Assembly (NCBI GenBank): GCA_023014335.1
Contig: JAECYW010000004.1
Coordinates: 3,782,001 to 3,846,000 of the forward strand
From: Galerina marginata
Taxonomy: Eukaryota; Basidiomycota; Agaricomycetes; Agaricales; Galerinaceae
Reading direction: 5' to 3'
Length of the DNA: 64,000 bases
The notes beneath the pieces were generated by a model. That model worked only from the letters and a program-made list of their open reading frames with translations. It did no database searches and had not been told where the DNA came from. Positions within the stretch are counted from its first letter, which is position 1, and each line of letters starts with the position of its first letter. Positions 11,145-22,439 of this stretch are shown here, one piece after another. The position numbers and the translations under genes were made by a program.

Positions 11145-13278
11145 ATGCGCGGGTTCAAGCCAACCCCTGCACCCACGCCCCAGCTCAAAACAATCCACGA
11201 TATCCCAGCCTGGGTCACCGCTTTACACAATTCACAAAACCTCCAGCCCCGACAGAATCCACAGCGCGGAACCATCCAAAAGTCTGGAGCATTCCTCGCC
11301 GAGAATCAGCAATCTCAGCTGTCCCCATTTCAGTCGAACCGCGGCTCTTTCGGAGTGCAACCCCAGCTTCTCGGTCCTGCTCATCAGGCCCAGCACCAGC
11401 TGGGTTATAGCAATCCAATGGCGTATCGCGAGCCTGCCTCTCATATCCAAGGCAAGTCTGGAGGTTGGGCCAGAAAATCCACGAACCAAGGACACAGTGG
11501 CCGGATGCCTTCCTTTGGTACGTTCCTGTTCCTCTTTCGAACCCCACCCCTGTTTATGTCTATCTAGGCGTTGCTCGTCAAACGAAGATCACCGTGGTCA
11601 AGGAAGAACCCATGGATGTCGACCTTCCTGGCGACGAACCCATGGATGTTGACGCTCCAGGAGAGGTGTTTAAAGACGTCGGGTGTCCTAACCAGGCTAC
11701 TGTTTATACCCTCCCTCCGCCTGTTGTCGACCAGTTCTTTCCGACTACGGCCGTCGACGTCATCGACGTTCTTTTGGATCCTGGCTCGCCCATGAAAGTT
11801 GACCTACCCACTTTCGTCTCTGGAGGCCATCTCGCCCCTGGTGACGGACCCTTTTCCACCACCAACTGGACTGAAAGCGCACCTGTCCTCTCACTTGCAA
11901 ATTTACAATCGCCTGACACTGCAGGAGTACTTCATCTTCCCTCAAGTGTTGTTCCTGAAACCCCAGAGCAGGCTGTTGAAGGTCGATACGTCGTCCAGGG
12001 CGGATTACCGGCTGACCAAACCCTTACCCTCGATGTTCTGGCTGTGTCTTCTGCGATGGCCTTTGATTCATGGCCTATTTTCTTCGACTCTAATTTAGCA
12101 TATCCCATGACATCGCCTGTCGCGATGCCTGTCGTTGCAAGTGTCTCGGAGGAATTGGGGAGCTCGGAGCCAGTTTTCTTTGTCCAGGACCCTCTTCCCA
12201 GTATCGTGAGGCCTGCCATGGTTAATGACACGAATGTTACAAATGCCGCGTCAGAGGTCATATCGCCTTCTGCCCTGCAATATTCCGAATACATTGACAA
12301 AACCAACGTCGATGGTCAATATACTGCTCAAACTGTGGTCGATGCCCAATCCAGCGAACAAGACATTACCGACTTGGTTTTCACTCAGGTTGTCGAAGGT
12401 GTTGAAGCCAACGATCGTCTCCTACATCACGTCAACCATGCCAGCTCAGCTCTTTCCAGTGATGAACCCCATAACCATCTCACTGTTGATGCAGAACACG
12501 CCGCCCACAATACTAACAAGGTCGGGTGTCGCAAACTAGCTACTACCATCGTCAAGCGCACCACCAACAACGTCGACATCGGCTGGACTAAACGAGTCAC
12601 TTTTGGTGCTAATGCCAGCAACATTCCAGCTGCTGACGTTACGGATGACCTCCAATGGACTGCCACGACTGCCCTTAAGGCTATAGGAAATGTGCCTTCC
12701 AAGGATCAGAGACGATCAATTATGGATAACTTAGCCAGCAGCAAGGCAAAACTGTCCACACCGGCATCTCGCTCGAATTCATCAAACAAGGAAAACGAAG
12801 CCGGAAAGGGCAAGTCAAATACCTTGATCGACGTAACCAACATTCTCAAGACTTCAGGTCGGTGCTTACTCATTTATAACATCTCTCATGGGACCTTTCT
12901 TTGTGCTCAACGTTTCATACAGATGTACCTCCTCGTCGTCGTCGACCCTATCCGAAAACGGTCGATCCTGCTGATAAACTGCTCGACGCCGCTGCAACGA
13001 CGAAAGCCTTGACAGTTCCACCAGAAACGGGTAAGGTCCACAATGACAAGCCCTCGTCTGCGCTTATGACCCTTCCTCCGACTCCGACCTCTCTCTTCAA
13101 GCTGAAACAGCTTCCGAAAGCCGGAGGGGCCCCGTCCAAGGTTATGTTGTTCCATGACGTCGCAGGACGGGAGAAGGCACTGTGCCCTGGAGCTTTTCCT
13201 GTCGACGAGAACAAGGTGGCATGGACATCTGGACCGTCCGTCTCTTCTCGGCTGTCTATGTTCGTTTTCTCGTGGTAG
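11145..13278 (+). CDS. Large low-complexity protein with KEN-like and RVxF-like motifs, function unknown
   Basis: Exons 11145-11517, 11568-12857 and 12923-13278 give 672 residues in frame. The sequence is rich in Pro, Val, Thr, Asp and Ser with little predicted fold. An EPMDVDLPGD/EPMDVDAPGE pair forms a short internal repeat around residues 140-157. Near residue 466 the segment TKRVTFGAN fits the PP1-docking pattern (basic, Val, x, Phe), and near residue 531 SNKENEAGK holds a KEN box, an APC/C degron in cell-cycle proteins, soon followed by LIDVTNILK. Together these suggest a regulated cell-cycle or phosphatase-scaffold protein, but short motifs occur by chance and no domain supports it. The 3' end is uncertain: an open block at 13444-13659 could be a further exon. 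Confidence 0.65.
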
Positions 13279-14185
13279 TGGCTCGTTAAAGGTGTGCTTT
13301 GCCCTATCGATATGTTTGTTTTTTATGCTAACTGCGTTTTGTATTCTTGAAGGTGTCTGGTTCTGTGTGTAATGTTCCTTGTGTCCTCGATATTCCTCTT
13401 TTCCTTTTGGGACTACTGCTTAATATTTTTCTTGGCGACATAGAACGGTACTTTCCAGGAACTGCTAGCCCTCTCTACAGCTCGATCGTCCAAAACAACC
13501 TACCCAACAGGTGCTACACACTCGGCGAGCAACATGAAATGGCAAGACCCTCAAACCTATGACCCAAAGGGATCCTATTTCTCTGTCGGCCACGTTCGCC
13601 CGTGTCCGTGTCCTCTCTGCCAACTCGTGCCGACTTGCGAATTACCACTGTCAATCTAGATCAAACATACTCTCATCTCTGCCTTCGTTGACGGCTCTCA
13701 TCCGTCGATGGTAATCTTGGCTGTCTTGCTGTATTTGAAACTTGGTCATTTACTCTTCTGGTTTCTGCTAGCTGGACCTGTCTCGGATATCTAAAAGTAC
13801 GCATTTCTTACATGGCAAAGCTCAACGACTGACGTCTGAATTCGACAGATCATATCAAATAATCTCAAAGCTTCAAAATTTGGTCTGTCTATTCGAGTAC
13901 CGCCAAACATGCGCCTCTCGTCACCAGTTGCCAGCCAGTGTATTTCCTACAAGTTCGATCCTGCGCCCATACTATGTGTTGAATCTCTGGCCTACTGGCC
14001 CATCATTGGCTGTTTCGTGTACCCTTGCCTCTAGTTTTGTAGCGATCTTCCGTCTTGTCTCCAACATAGTAGATGCCCATCGTAATTCACCAAAATATGT
14101 ATTGATATATTTACACGAAGTGTTCGAAATGCATGTTACGTGTTTGCCCATCCTATCTTTTGCCAGCTGCTGCTTGATCGAATGC
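13279..14185. other. Convergent intergenic region with a possible extra exon
   Basis: Lies between the convergent 11145 gene and the AA9 gene. The block 13444-13659 (+), preceded by ACATAG, stays open for 71 codons and reads like coding sequence (Thr/Ser-rich, then a PCPCPLCQL motif). A phase-0 donor GTGGCA at about 13216, or a weaker one near 13264, could join it to the upstream gene through an unusually long intron. The remainder shows no gene. Confidence 0.3.
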
Positions 14186-15507
14186 CTAGGCACCAGTCCA
14201 GACGGCTGTGGATGAAAAGCACAACATGTTAATAGATATCCTAGACTCCGAAGGACAGTTTTTCTTACGAGGTCCAGGAACGACATAGGTAGTTTGTGTC
14301 TGTGCATCTGCGCTGTAGATGTTAATGTTTACACCGGGGTCGTTGGCTCCATAACCACCTGTCATCGAAAATGAGTATGCTTTTTCTTCTGATTCTCGGA
14401 AAGAAACACGTACCGGGGAAGCTGACTAGGAAATTGGCAGCGGGTGTCTTGCCTCCTCCACCGGTGACCTTGAGTTGACCGCCTGTTTTGAACAAACTTT
14501 AGTGATTCGCCATATGGAAGCCTAAGATGAACGCCAATTACATTCGGGGTAGAATTGAGGGGTGTTAGCCTGGTGGAGAGCGAGAAGCTCGTGCTACCAG
14601 AACGCCGATCAGCTCTCCTCGACCGCTAATACGAACGAAGAGAACTCACGCGGATGAGATACTCGCCAGCTGCCAGGGCAGCGGGGATCGTGGTGGTGTA
14701 TTGGAGGGTGTTCAAGACTTGACCAGTTCCCCACACTCCGTTTCTAAACCCCAGAGGGTCAGCTCAGCAAACGAACTTCTGGAATCCAAGTTGGATACGT
14801 ACCCTACTGTTCCTGAAATGAGGCCAGTCTGAGCGATCTTGAACCACTTCAGGGTGTTGCTGTTCGCCGCTGTGCAGGCGCCAGGGCATTTGGCCATGTA
14901 CACCATGACTGGACCTTGTGCGTGGGTCCATTGTCTGTGGAGGTGGTCCCATCTTGTTAACGACGATTCTTTTCCGTCAGAGGGGAAGAGGCACGTACGT
15001 CCATTTTGCTGTGATGGAAGTGCCGGCTGCGACGGTTGCGGAGAGCTGGGCGGCGCTTGATTGACCGTTGTTGTTACAGCTGAAGGTCTGGAGGAAGTTG
15101 TTCTGATTCAGAAGATGTGCGACAATATAGAGGAGGTGATACGTACGGCTGCGCTGACGGATAGGATGCTTGAGATGGATCATAGATTCATGTCAGCAAC
15201 TGTCTTCGTTAACGTTAATTCTTTCTTACGGGTCGTAAGAGCCTGACAGACGAAATTGATCAGGAGGTTGGAGTCGCAAGAATACCTGAACGTACTGTAT
15301 GGTCGCTCAATGGAAGTCTGGCCAGTGGGCGTGTTGTATGGCTGCCATCCCGCATATGTCGTTCCTAGACATGGATTCAATATTTATCGACAACGTAAAA
15401 TATTGGTTGGACTCCTCACCTCCAATGACGTACGATGTAACACCACCGTGCGCAGCGACCTGCGAGACGAGGAAGGAGCTTAAAACAGCGACAGTTGAGA
15501 TGAACAT
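14186..15507 (-). CDS. AA9 lytic polysaccharide monooxygenase (formerly GH61), secreted
   Basis: Copper enzyme that oxidatively cleaves cellulose or related glucans. Eleven exons (15507-15420, 15364-15296, 15242-15230, 15168-15147, 15102-14999, 14934-14803, 14743-14650, 14593-14542, 14482-14414, 14358-14269, 14205-14186) join in frame to 250 residues. A signal peptide (residues 1-19, ending QVAA) exposes His20 as the mature N-terminus (HGGVTSYVIGG), the first copper-brace ligand. The second is His103 (QWTHAQGPVMVY), and the axial Tyr is Tyr189 (QFYPECGQL), with His181 and Gln187 in the conserved secondary sphere. YNTPTGQTSIERPY is also typical. There is no CBM1 or GPI tail. Several exons are tiny (13, 22 and 20 nt). 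A single-domain enzyme; substrate preference cannot be told from sequence. Confidence 0.96.
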
Positions 15508-16296
15508 ATTGGTTATCGTAAACTGCGTTCGTGCTCTCATAAACAAGCTTCCTCTCGATTTTATACGCGTTTCAAACAAAATACCCCGCATGACGAACGC
15601 GGGGGCGTTCCTCGGATAGTAGGCTGGTAAAAAGAAACGGGCCTTCCGAAGTTTTGACTCTGCGCCTCAAGGAGAAAAGCACTGCACGGAATGGCCTGGA
15701 ATGAATGCCAGAAAACCACCTCATCGAGATCCGAGGTGGCTCTCCACCCGCTAAGCACGCGATGAAACAGCAGAGGAAGCCAATGTCACAGAGTGGATTA
15801 GGGGATTTTTGCCGGATATTCTCGAACGCTGGAGCCCCTGCAGCGTCGTGTGATGGGCAGGTAGCGCCGAGTTGCTTCCGCTGCCTCTGTGACAATTCGA
15901 CAAAGAGAGGCGCCAAGACCATCGAGGGTGTTGAGGATGTCGCGTCTGAACGGATTGGGGCAGTTTTGAGGCATGATGAGGCATATGGAGGTAATAGAAG
16001 TCTCTTCGAGCGCGTAAATAGCGCATCATGGTTCGGATGAACCTATTGATCGACGACTTGGCATTCGACCAAGCGGCGAAATATAGAACTTCGAATCTGC
16101 TAGTGCTTATTACTCTAGCGGAGGACTGTGGGTGTCGTCCGGTGGTCGGATCTCAGAGGTCGTTCACAGTTGAATGATCAACATCATATTTCATGTATTT
16201 TCAAACGAGAAAAACATCTAGAATGGACTTACCGATCGTCAATGCACCGAAATTCTGAACAAGAGGCATAGCTTACTGTCGTCATTCGCAAACGTT
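15508..16296. promoter_or_regulatory. AA9 upstream region / PLP-protein 3' flank
   Basis: 790 bases between two minus-strand genes. It contains the AA9 promoter at its left end. Open frames here (for example 15705-16040 +) show no domain and are probably chance. Confidence 0.35.
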
Positions 16297-17348
<1,052 letters not shown>

Positions 17349-17737
17349 TTAGCCGTGAGTAATTGCCCAATTCGTCACATGTGTTAAAAATTCACGTTAT
17401 AGTAACCTTTGGGCTCCAGCAGGGAGAAATTCCGAATTTTCAAGGTACAAGGTAAGATTGAGGTAAGAGAACAGCGCAAGGCAATTTTTTGAAAGTTCAT
17501 TCTCTTGATCTCCTCTTTAGCCCAATCAAAACCCAATATCTGTAGATTCTTACTGTCTGGTTCAGTATATGGCTACCAGAAGCGTCGCTATAGCGGCTTA
17601 TGAATGTGGACAGGTACTTATATATCGGATCGAAGTTGTGTCTCGAGCACAAATCGGGCTCGGAGGTCCATCGGTATGTAAGGGTCAGCGCAAAGGTATT
17701 TCTGCATAAACTAACAGGGGAACTTGCCCTGACTTTG

Positions 17738-17871
17738 CCTCAATGATTTCTAACAATTTCTAACATAGCCAGAAGTTACTAACGAGGTTAGAAACTAATT
17801 TCTCACCTGTTAGTAATCAAGATGTCAGAAATGTTAGTAACAGTGCGTTAACGGTTAGAAATACCTTGAGG
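17738..17871. repeat. Small inverted-repeat element rich in GTTAGAAA
   Basis: The left end CCTCAATGATTTCTAAC (17738-17754) is matched in inverted orientation by GTTAGAAATACCTTGAGG (17854-17871). Inside and just beyond lie several GTTAGAAA, GTTAGTAA or reverse-complement TTTCTAAC units. The 134-base size and subterminal repeats suggest a miniature inverted-repeat transposable element. Flanks CTTTG and CTTCG are only a weak candidate target-site duplication. Confidence 0.5.
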
Positions 17872-18097
17872 CTTCGAATGTTAGCAACATATGTTAGAAA
17901 TCCAATTACGGAGAAATTCGAACAGCTAGCCAATCACTGACCACGGAAATCTCCGGAGACATCTTATCAGATACTTAACTACATAAGTCAGCCAATGACG
18001 CCACCCCAACTTGAAACTCTCATAAACCGTAGCGAAATCTTTAACGTCTCTTCAAGCTTCAAGTCCTATTGTCAACCAACCAGAGCTCCAAGATTCT

Positions 18098-19107
18098 ATG
18101 TCTGTATCGTCTACATTCTTTCCATCGCTTCCCCATGTCGAAGATTGCGCAAAGCGGATTCGAGTCTATCACAAAGGTGTCTGCCTCATCGACACCAAGA
18201 AAGCTAAACTCATGTAGGTCGCAAGTCTCGCTAACTGCTAACCGATCAAGTTTTCATCATTTCTTACAATCTTTCCTAATACCGGTCGATGTTATATATA
18301 GGTATGCACACTCTCGCTTTATTGGCAAAGATCTCCATGAGAATAATATGGTTTGAACTAGCTGGTTCCACAAATACTACCCGGTCTATGGATTCCTGAA
18401 AGCCGACCTCCCCAGCTGGTATCTTCACGTTGAAGACGAGAACCCAGCCGAAAACGCAACCGAGGTCCATATCAGCCTCACTGTCGGAAGCGACCCCAAT
18501 CTGAAGGGCGTCGTCACGTTCTATCTAAAAGGCCCTCTGGAAGGACTCGCCACTATCAAGTTTGATGCTGTGGATGCATGGTTCGAGGAAGATGAGCAGA
18601 TCTTTCTCCATCCGAGGGATCCGTATAAAGTGGGTACCAAGTACACGCATGCGATGAGCAAATCTTAAGAACCGTTTTTAGCGGATCGATATCCTCCAAT
18701 CCTCCCGTCATGTGAGGGTCGAAGTAAATGGCGTCGAAATTGCCAATACGCGTGCCCCCCGATTGTTGTTTGAAACTGGATTTACTGTGAGGACATACAT
18801 CCCAAAAACCGACTGCCGAATGGATCTCTGGCAGCCGTCGACGCTCACAACTAAGTGTCCGTACAAGGTGAGCGAAAAATCATCACATCACGATGTAGCA
18901 AGACTTAATACATACATCCAGGGCACTGCGAACTATTACTCTGTCGTTCTTTCATCTGGAGAAACGTTTGAGGACATTGTGTGGTGGTATCCTACTACGA
19001 CACACGAATGCTCGAGTATTCTGGGCTTTGTGGCGTTTTACGATGAGAAGGTGGATGTCTGGGTGGATGGCGAAAAACAAGAGCGACCAGCGAAGCCCTC
19101 TTTCTGA
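18098..19107 (+). CDS. DUF427 domain protein
   Basis: Exons 18098-18213, 18362-18629, 18682-18867 and 18922-19107 give 251 residues in one frame. The C-terminal half carries the DUF427 core: HVRVEVNGVEIANTRAPRLLFETGF, then YIPKTDC, TTKCPYKGTANYY, WWYPTTTHECSSILGFVAFYDEKVDVW. The first half (YHKGVCLIDTKKAKL, then WFHKYYPVYGF) looks like the weaker N-terminal repeat found in other fungal members. DUF427 proteins are common in fungi and actinobacteria and have no settled function. The chosen ATG at 18098 is the first in the frame that runs through KRIRVYHKG. Intron 1 (18214-18361, 148 nt) is longer than usual here but fixes the frame exactly. Confidence 0.88.
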
Positions 19108-19480
19108 TCTTTCGAATTTTGGCGAATTTTTTTGGTTGATCTCCAATGAAAGTTAAGAGGCGAAAAGTTGCATACCTGAACCTGCATCAGGTGTGTTACC
19201 CAGCTATGTCCGACACAAGGGAGGTTGGGTTGTATTTGTTGATTGAAAATGTAATTATCCACAGCCAAGTGTTGAATTTATGACCTATTTTCTCTTCTGT
19301 TTCCCAATTTTTCTCCTGTCATTTCTTGTGGTCAGGCTTACTAGATCGAACACCCTTCCGGTATTGAAAGCCAATATTTCCGGTTTACGCCAAGTTGAAC
19401 CAAGGTCGATTTTGCTCCTCCTCTTTTCAGAGCTGACGCAACTTATTTTAATTTCGCAATAAAGAAAGTCGCTTCTCTTT

Positions 19481-20168
19481 TAGGGTGGTGTGAAATAGGT
19501 CGGCCTTCTAATTCACCCAGCAAATTTGCTCGACCTCCCTGGGAGGTCTATTTTGCCTATGAAAATCACAGCAAATTTACCTGCTGACAATTTGCTGACT
19601 AAATCGTAAATTTGCGCAAATTTTCCTGTGGAATAGGTAGGCAAATTTGCATAGAGTCGAGAATGAGATCAAAATGATCACCGTTGGACCACCGATGACT
19701 CCGGCGATGAGTCGCGCAATAATTAACCACCCTATAAACCTCACAATAAATTCAATTTTATATATTATTGGGGAGCCTTTGCTCTCCTTCCAACTGGCTG
19801 GGACCGAAAGATGCTTTAACGCGATCACTGAAATCATGTACTACACTGGACTGACGTTTTATCACTTCCGCGGGAATGATTTACCCAAAGGATAAGGCTT
19901 GCCCCAAGATCCATGGGCGAGGTGCAGCCCTGCTCGATCCTCAAAAAGTGATGTCAGAAAAATGCTGGTATGGGGCAGAGACAAAGGCCATAAAAAAAAA
20001 CTCATTTATTGCCAATTTGGTGAATAAAAAAGCGCTGTACTGACCAAGCAAATTTGCCCTAATTCACCGACCTGTTTTCGTGTTCGAAAATAAATCGGCA
20101 AATTTGGGCAAATTTGCCTATGCAAATTTGCTCGGGTGAATTTCACCAGCCTATTTCACACCACACTA
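19481..20168. mobile_element. Non-autonomous hAT-like transposon (MITE-like), 688 bp
   Basis: Terminal inverted repeats TAGGGTGGTGTGAAATAGG (left) and, read from the other end, TAGTGTGGTGTGAAATAGG; similarity continues inward through AATTCACCC and AGCAAATTTG. The ends fit the hAT consensus YARNG. Flanking octamers TTCTCTTT (19473-19480) and ATCTCTTT (20169-20176) match at 7 of 8 positions, the length expected of a hAT target-site duplication. Subterminal regions hold at least five exact copies of the palindrome GCAAATTTGC plus variants, like transposase-binding repeats. No transposase frame is present inside, so it would need help in trans. Confidence 0.82.
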
Positions 20169-20176
20169 ATCTCTTT

Positions 20177-20858
20177 ATCGTTCATGCTTAGTCAGCTGGG
20201 CGCCTAATCGTGTGCCCAGATTGGGTCGCCTGAGTTTGGACTTTACCTTCGACGTTCAAGATCCAATGCGGGCGGTGCTCGTTCTAACATCTCCAAAGGA
20301 TTTAGCACCCTGATCAAGAAAGGGACATGGACCTAGCGAATCTGCTACACCAGGCTGGTTGATGAAAACAACGAGATGGATTTTGGATGGATTGCTGAGT
20401 GCTCAATAGGGAAAGTAGTGGTGAGAGTGGTTGCCCTATCAAATGTAGATCATCGAGTCAGAAACCTTTGCATTCCTAGTCCCTCGAGATAAGGTTCGAT
20501 GTCTTGATGCCTCGAGGCAAATGATGATGATGATAATAACTGACTCTGACAGGGCCGCGGCACCGCCTCAAGGCTCACGGCACTCCAAATATGGGAGCAA
20601 AAACCTTTTTCGTCAGTCCCGTTTTGGGTAATCGCGCGAACACGGGGACTTTCCCCTCAACATTCCGTCGAATCTTCTCATGAAGATATGGTCGCCGAGC
20701 GGATTGCGTAGGATAGCCTGCTGGGGATGCCGACATTTATGAGCGGCATCCGAGTTTTCGTGCACCTCGGCGTTATAAAGAGGCTGGGTACATTTTCTTG
20801 CAAAGCACCACTTCCTCGTTGCCACTCGCGGAATCACCTCCCTCGACCATCGTTGACA
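20177..20858. other. Intergenic region upstream of the zinc-finger gene
   Basis: No gene recognised. A short ATG-rich microsatellite-like run is at about 20521-20540. The right end should hold the promoter of the C2H2 gene. Confidence 0.35.
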
Positions 20859-21715
20859 ATGCCCATCTACGAAGATCCCGTTACCTCCACTATGTTCTTT
20901 GAGTTTGACGACGCCATCTTACAAGGATCTGTTTACAATTACTCTCATGAGTCCTTCACAGTCCCTAAGACCTTGGACACTGAAATCGTCGATGTCCCGA
21001 TGACCTGGGACGATTCCTCCTCCGATACGTCGTCTGAAGGCACACCAGTGAGTTTCACAGCATTGTCGACATAGTATTCTCCTTTCCTTATGCTGCTGCA
21101 GGCGCCTGAATGGCCTCGTGATTTCCACTTTGACTGTCAGGTAGGTAGACGGGCTTTTGCACCCTTCTACTGACTACAACTGGACATATTTCAACAGAGA
21201 GGCTACTCTGATAGCGAATCAGAGAGAGATGTACCAAAGCCGCCTCGAAAACACGCAACTCGCTCGGTCAAGACCGAAACCAGGAGCCCGAAGCCGAGCA
21301 GGACCAGCACAGCCAGAAATGCACAGGGCGCGAATAAAGCCGTCATTCCCGCTGGTATTGTCATTCGCCGGGTCATCCGAACAGCCAGAGGCATCCTAGC
21401 AAACCAAGCAAAGCAGAGGAGGCCTGCGAAGTTCGAGTGCGAGTTTTGTCAGAGTCGTTTGACGACCAAGTTCCGCCTGGATAGTGAGTCTGCCCCAAAA
21501 TCATTTACTAAAACCTTCAATTGTGGGCTGACGTTGACGTACCAGCGCATCGCAAAGCCCACTTGGGCATTAATGACCACCACTGCGATTTCTGCTCGTA
21601 CGAAACCCCCCGCCGATCTGACGCGGTCCGGCATATGAAGAGCTGTTTGAGAGCCAAGAAACAGGTAGGCGATCAAGAGGCCGTCTTCATAACATGGCAG
21701 CCGTCGCCACTTTAG
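20859..21715 (+). CDS. C2H2-type zinc-finger protein
   Basis: Exons 20859-21047, 21102-21140, 21198-21483 and 21546-21715 give 227 residues. The N-terminus is acidic (MPIYEDPVTS, then TWDDSSSDTSSEG) and could be an activation-type region. The middle is basic (Lys/Arg/Pro-rich) and the C-terminus holds two finger-like units: FECEFCQSRLTTKFRLDTHRK with the expected Cys-x2-Cys spacing and at least one His, and HHCDFCSYETPRRSDAVRHMKSC, an atypical finger whose last ligand is Cys. The second intron boundary falls inside finger 1. A DNA-binding regulator is likely; targets are unknown. The frame could continue past a GTAGGC donor just before the stop, so the last 15 residues are less certain. Confidence 0.75.
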
Positions 21716-22439
21716 CACTCCTACTTCCCATCCGCATTCTTCTATACCATTTTTTTCCTGTATCGATATACCCCCTATACCCCCTGCATCGTCAGCATCA
21801 GTTCCATTTCGCATATTGTCATCGTGATTCCTGCTTAGCATATACCCCACCGTTGTTTGTTTAGGTCGTGCATTTTGTCCTCTCCCTCGCCATCCTTGTT
21901 GTGTTTTCCATCTGTAGCATTGTGGACCTCGATATACCCTGTTCTGTCTGCCTTGCATTTGTTATTCGCATTCGTTTTGGACGTCGTTATACCCTGTTTT
22001 GTTCTGTCTCGCACTTGTTGTTCGCCTTCAAGTTGTATCTGTCTTCATAATCAATGTTTTCTTCGGCAATCCGTCGATTGTTTGCCCTAGTGAATGGAGT
22101 CGGTGGCCTGGCAGGTATGAACGAGTGGGTAAGTTAAGGAGTATCGGTCGAATTGAGATGGGAGACACAATAGTTCAATGGCTATATAAGTGAGTGGAGA
22201 TAAACAGTAAACGCCGATAGAGTACAATAGATGTTGGTACAAGGTCGAGGGACGTTGCTAGATGTCCTAAAAATACAAGCTACAACAAGAATCTGAACAC
22301 AACCGATCAGCTTACAGGGTCATAAACGAAATAAAAGGCGAAAACAAGGTAACCCACCCAAGAGAAAACAAACAAGCAACAGCGACAACAAGAACACGCC
22401 CACACACAGGTGTACCCAGCAGCATGAAAAAAATATCGC
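21716..22439. other. Convergent intergenic region with degenerate repeats
   Basis: Between the C2H2 gene (+) and the 864-residue gene (-). Around 21760-22030 the motif TATACCCC/TATACCCTGTT recurs several times in a C+T-rich tract, as a degenerate tandem repeat with a period of about 55 in its second half. No gene is seen. Confidence 0.4.

Noticed and set aside
15705..16040. 111-codon plus-strand frame upstream of AA9
   Set aside because: No domain, no splice signals, no paralogue in the window; lies in a promoter region.
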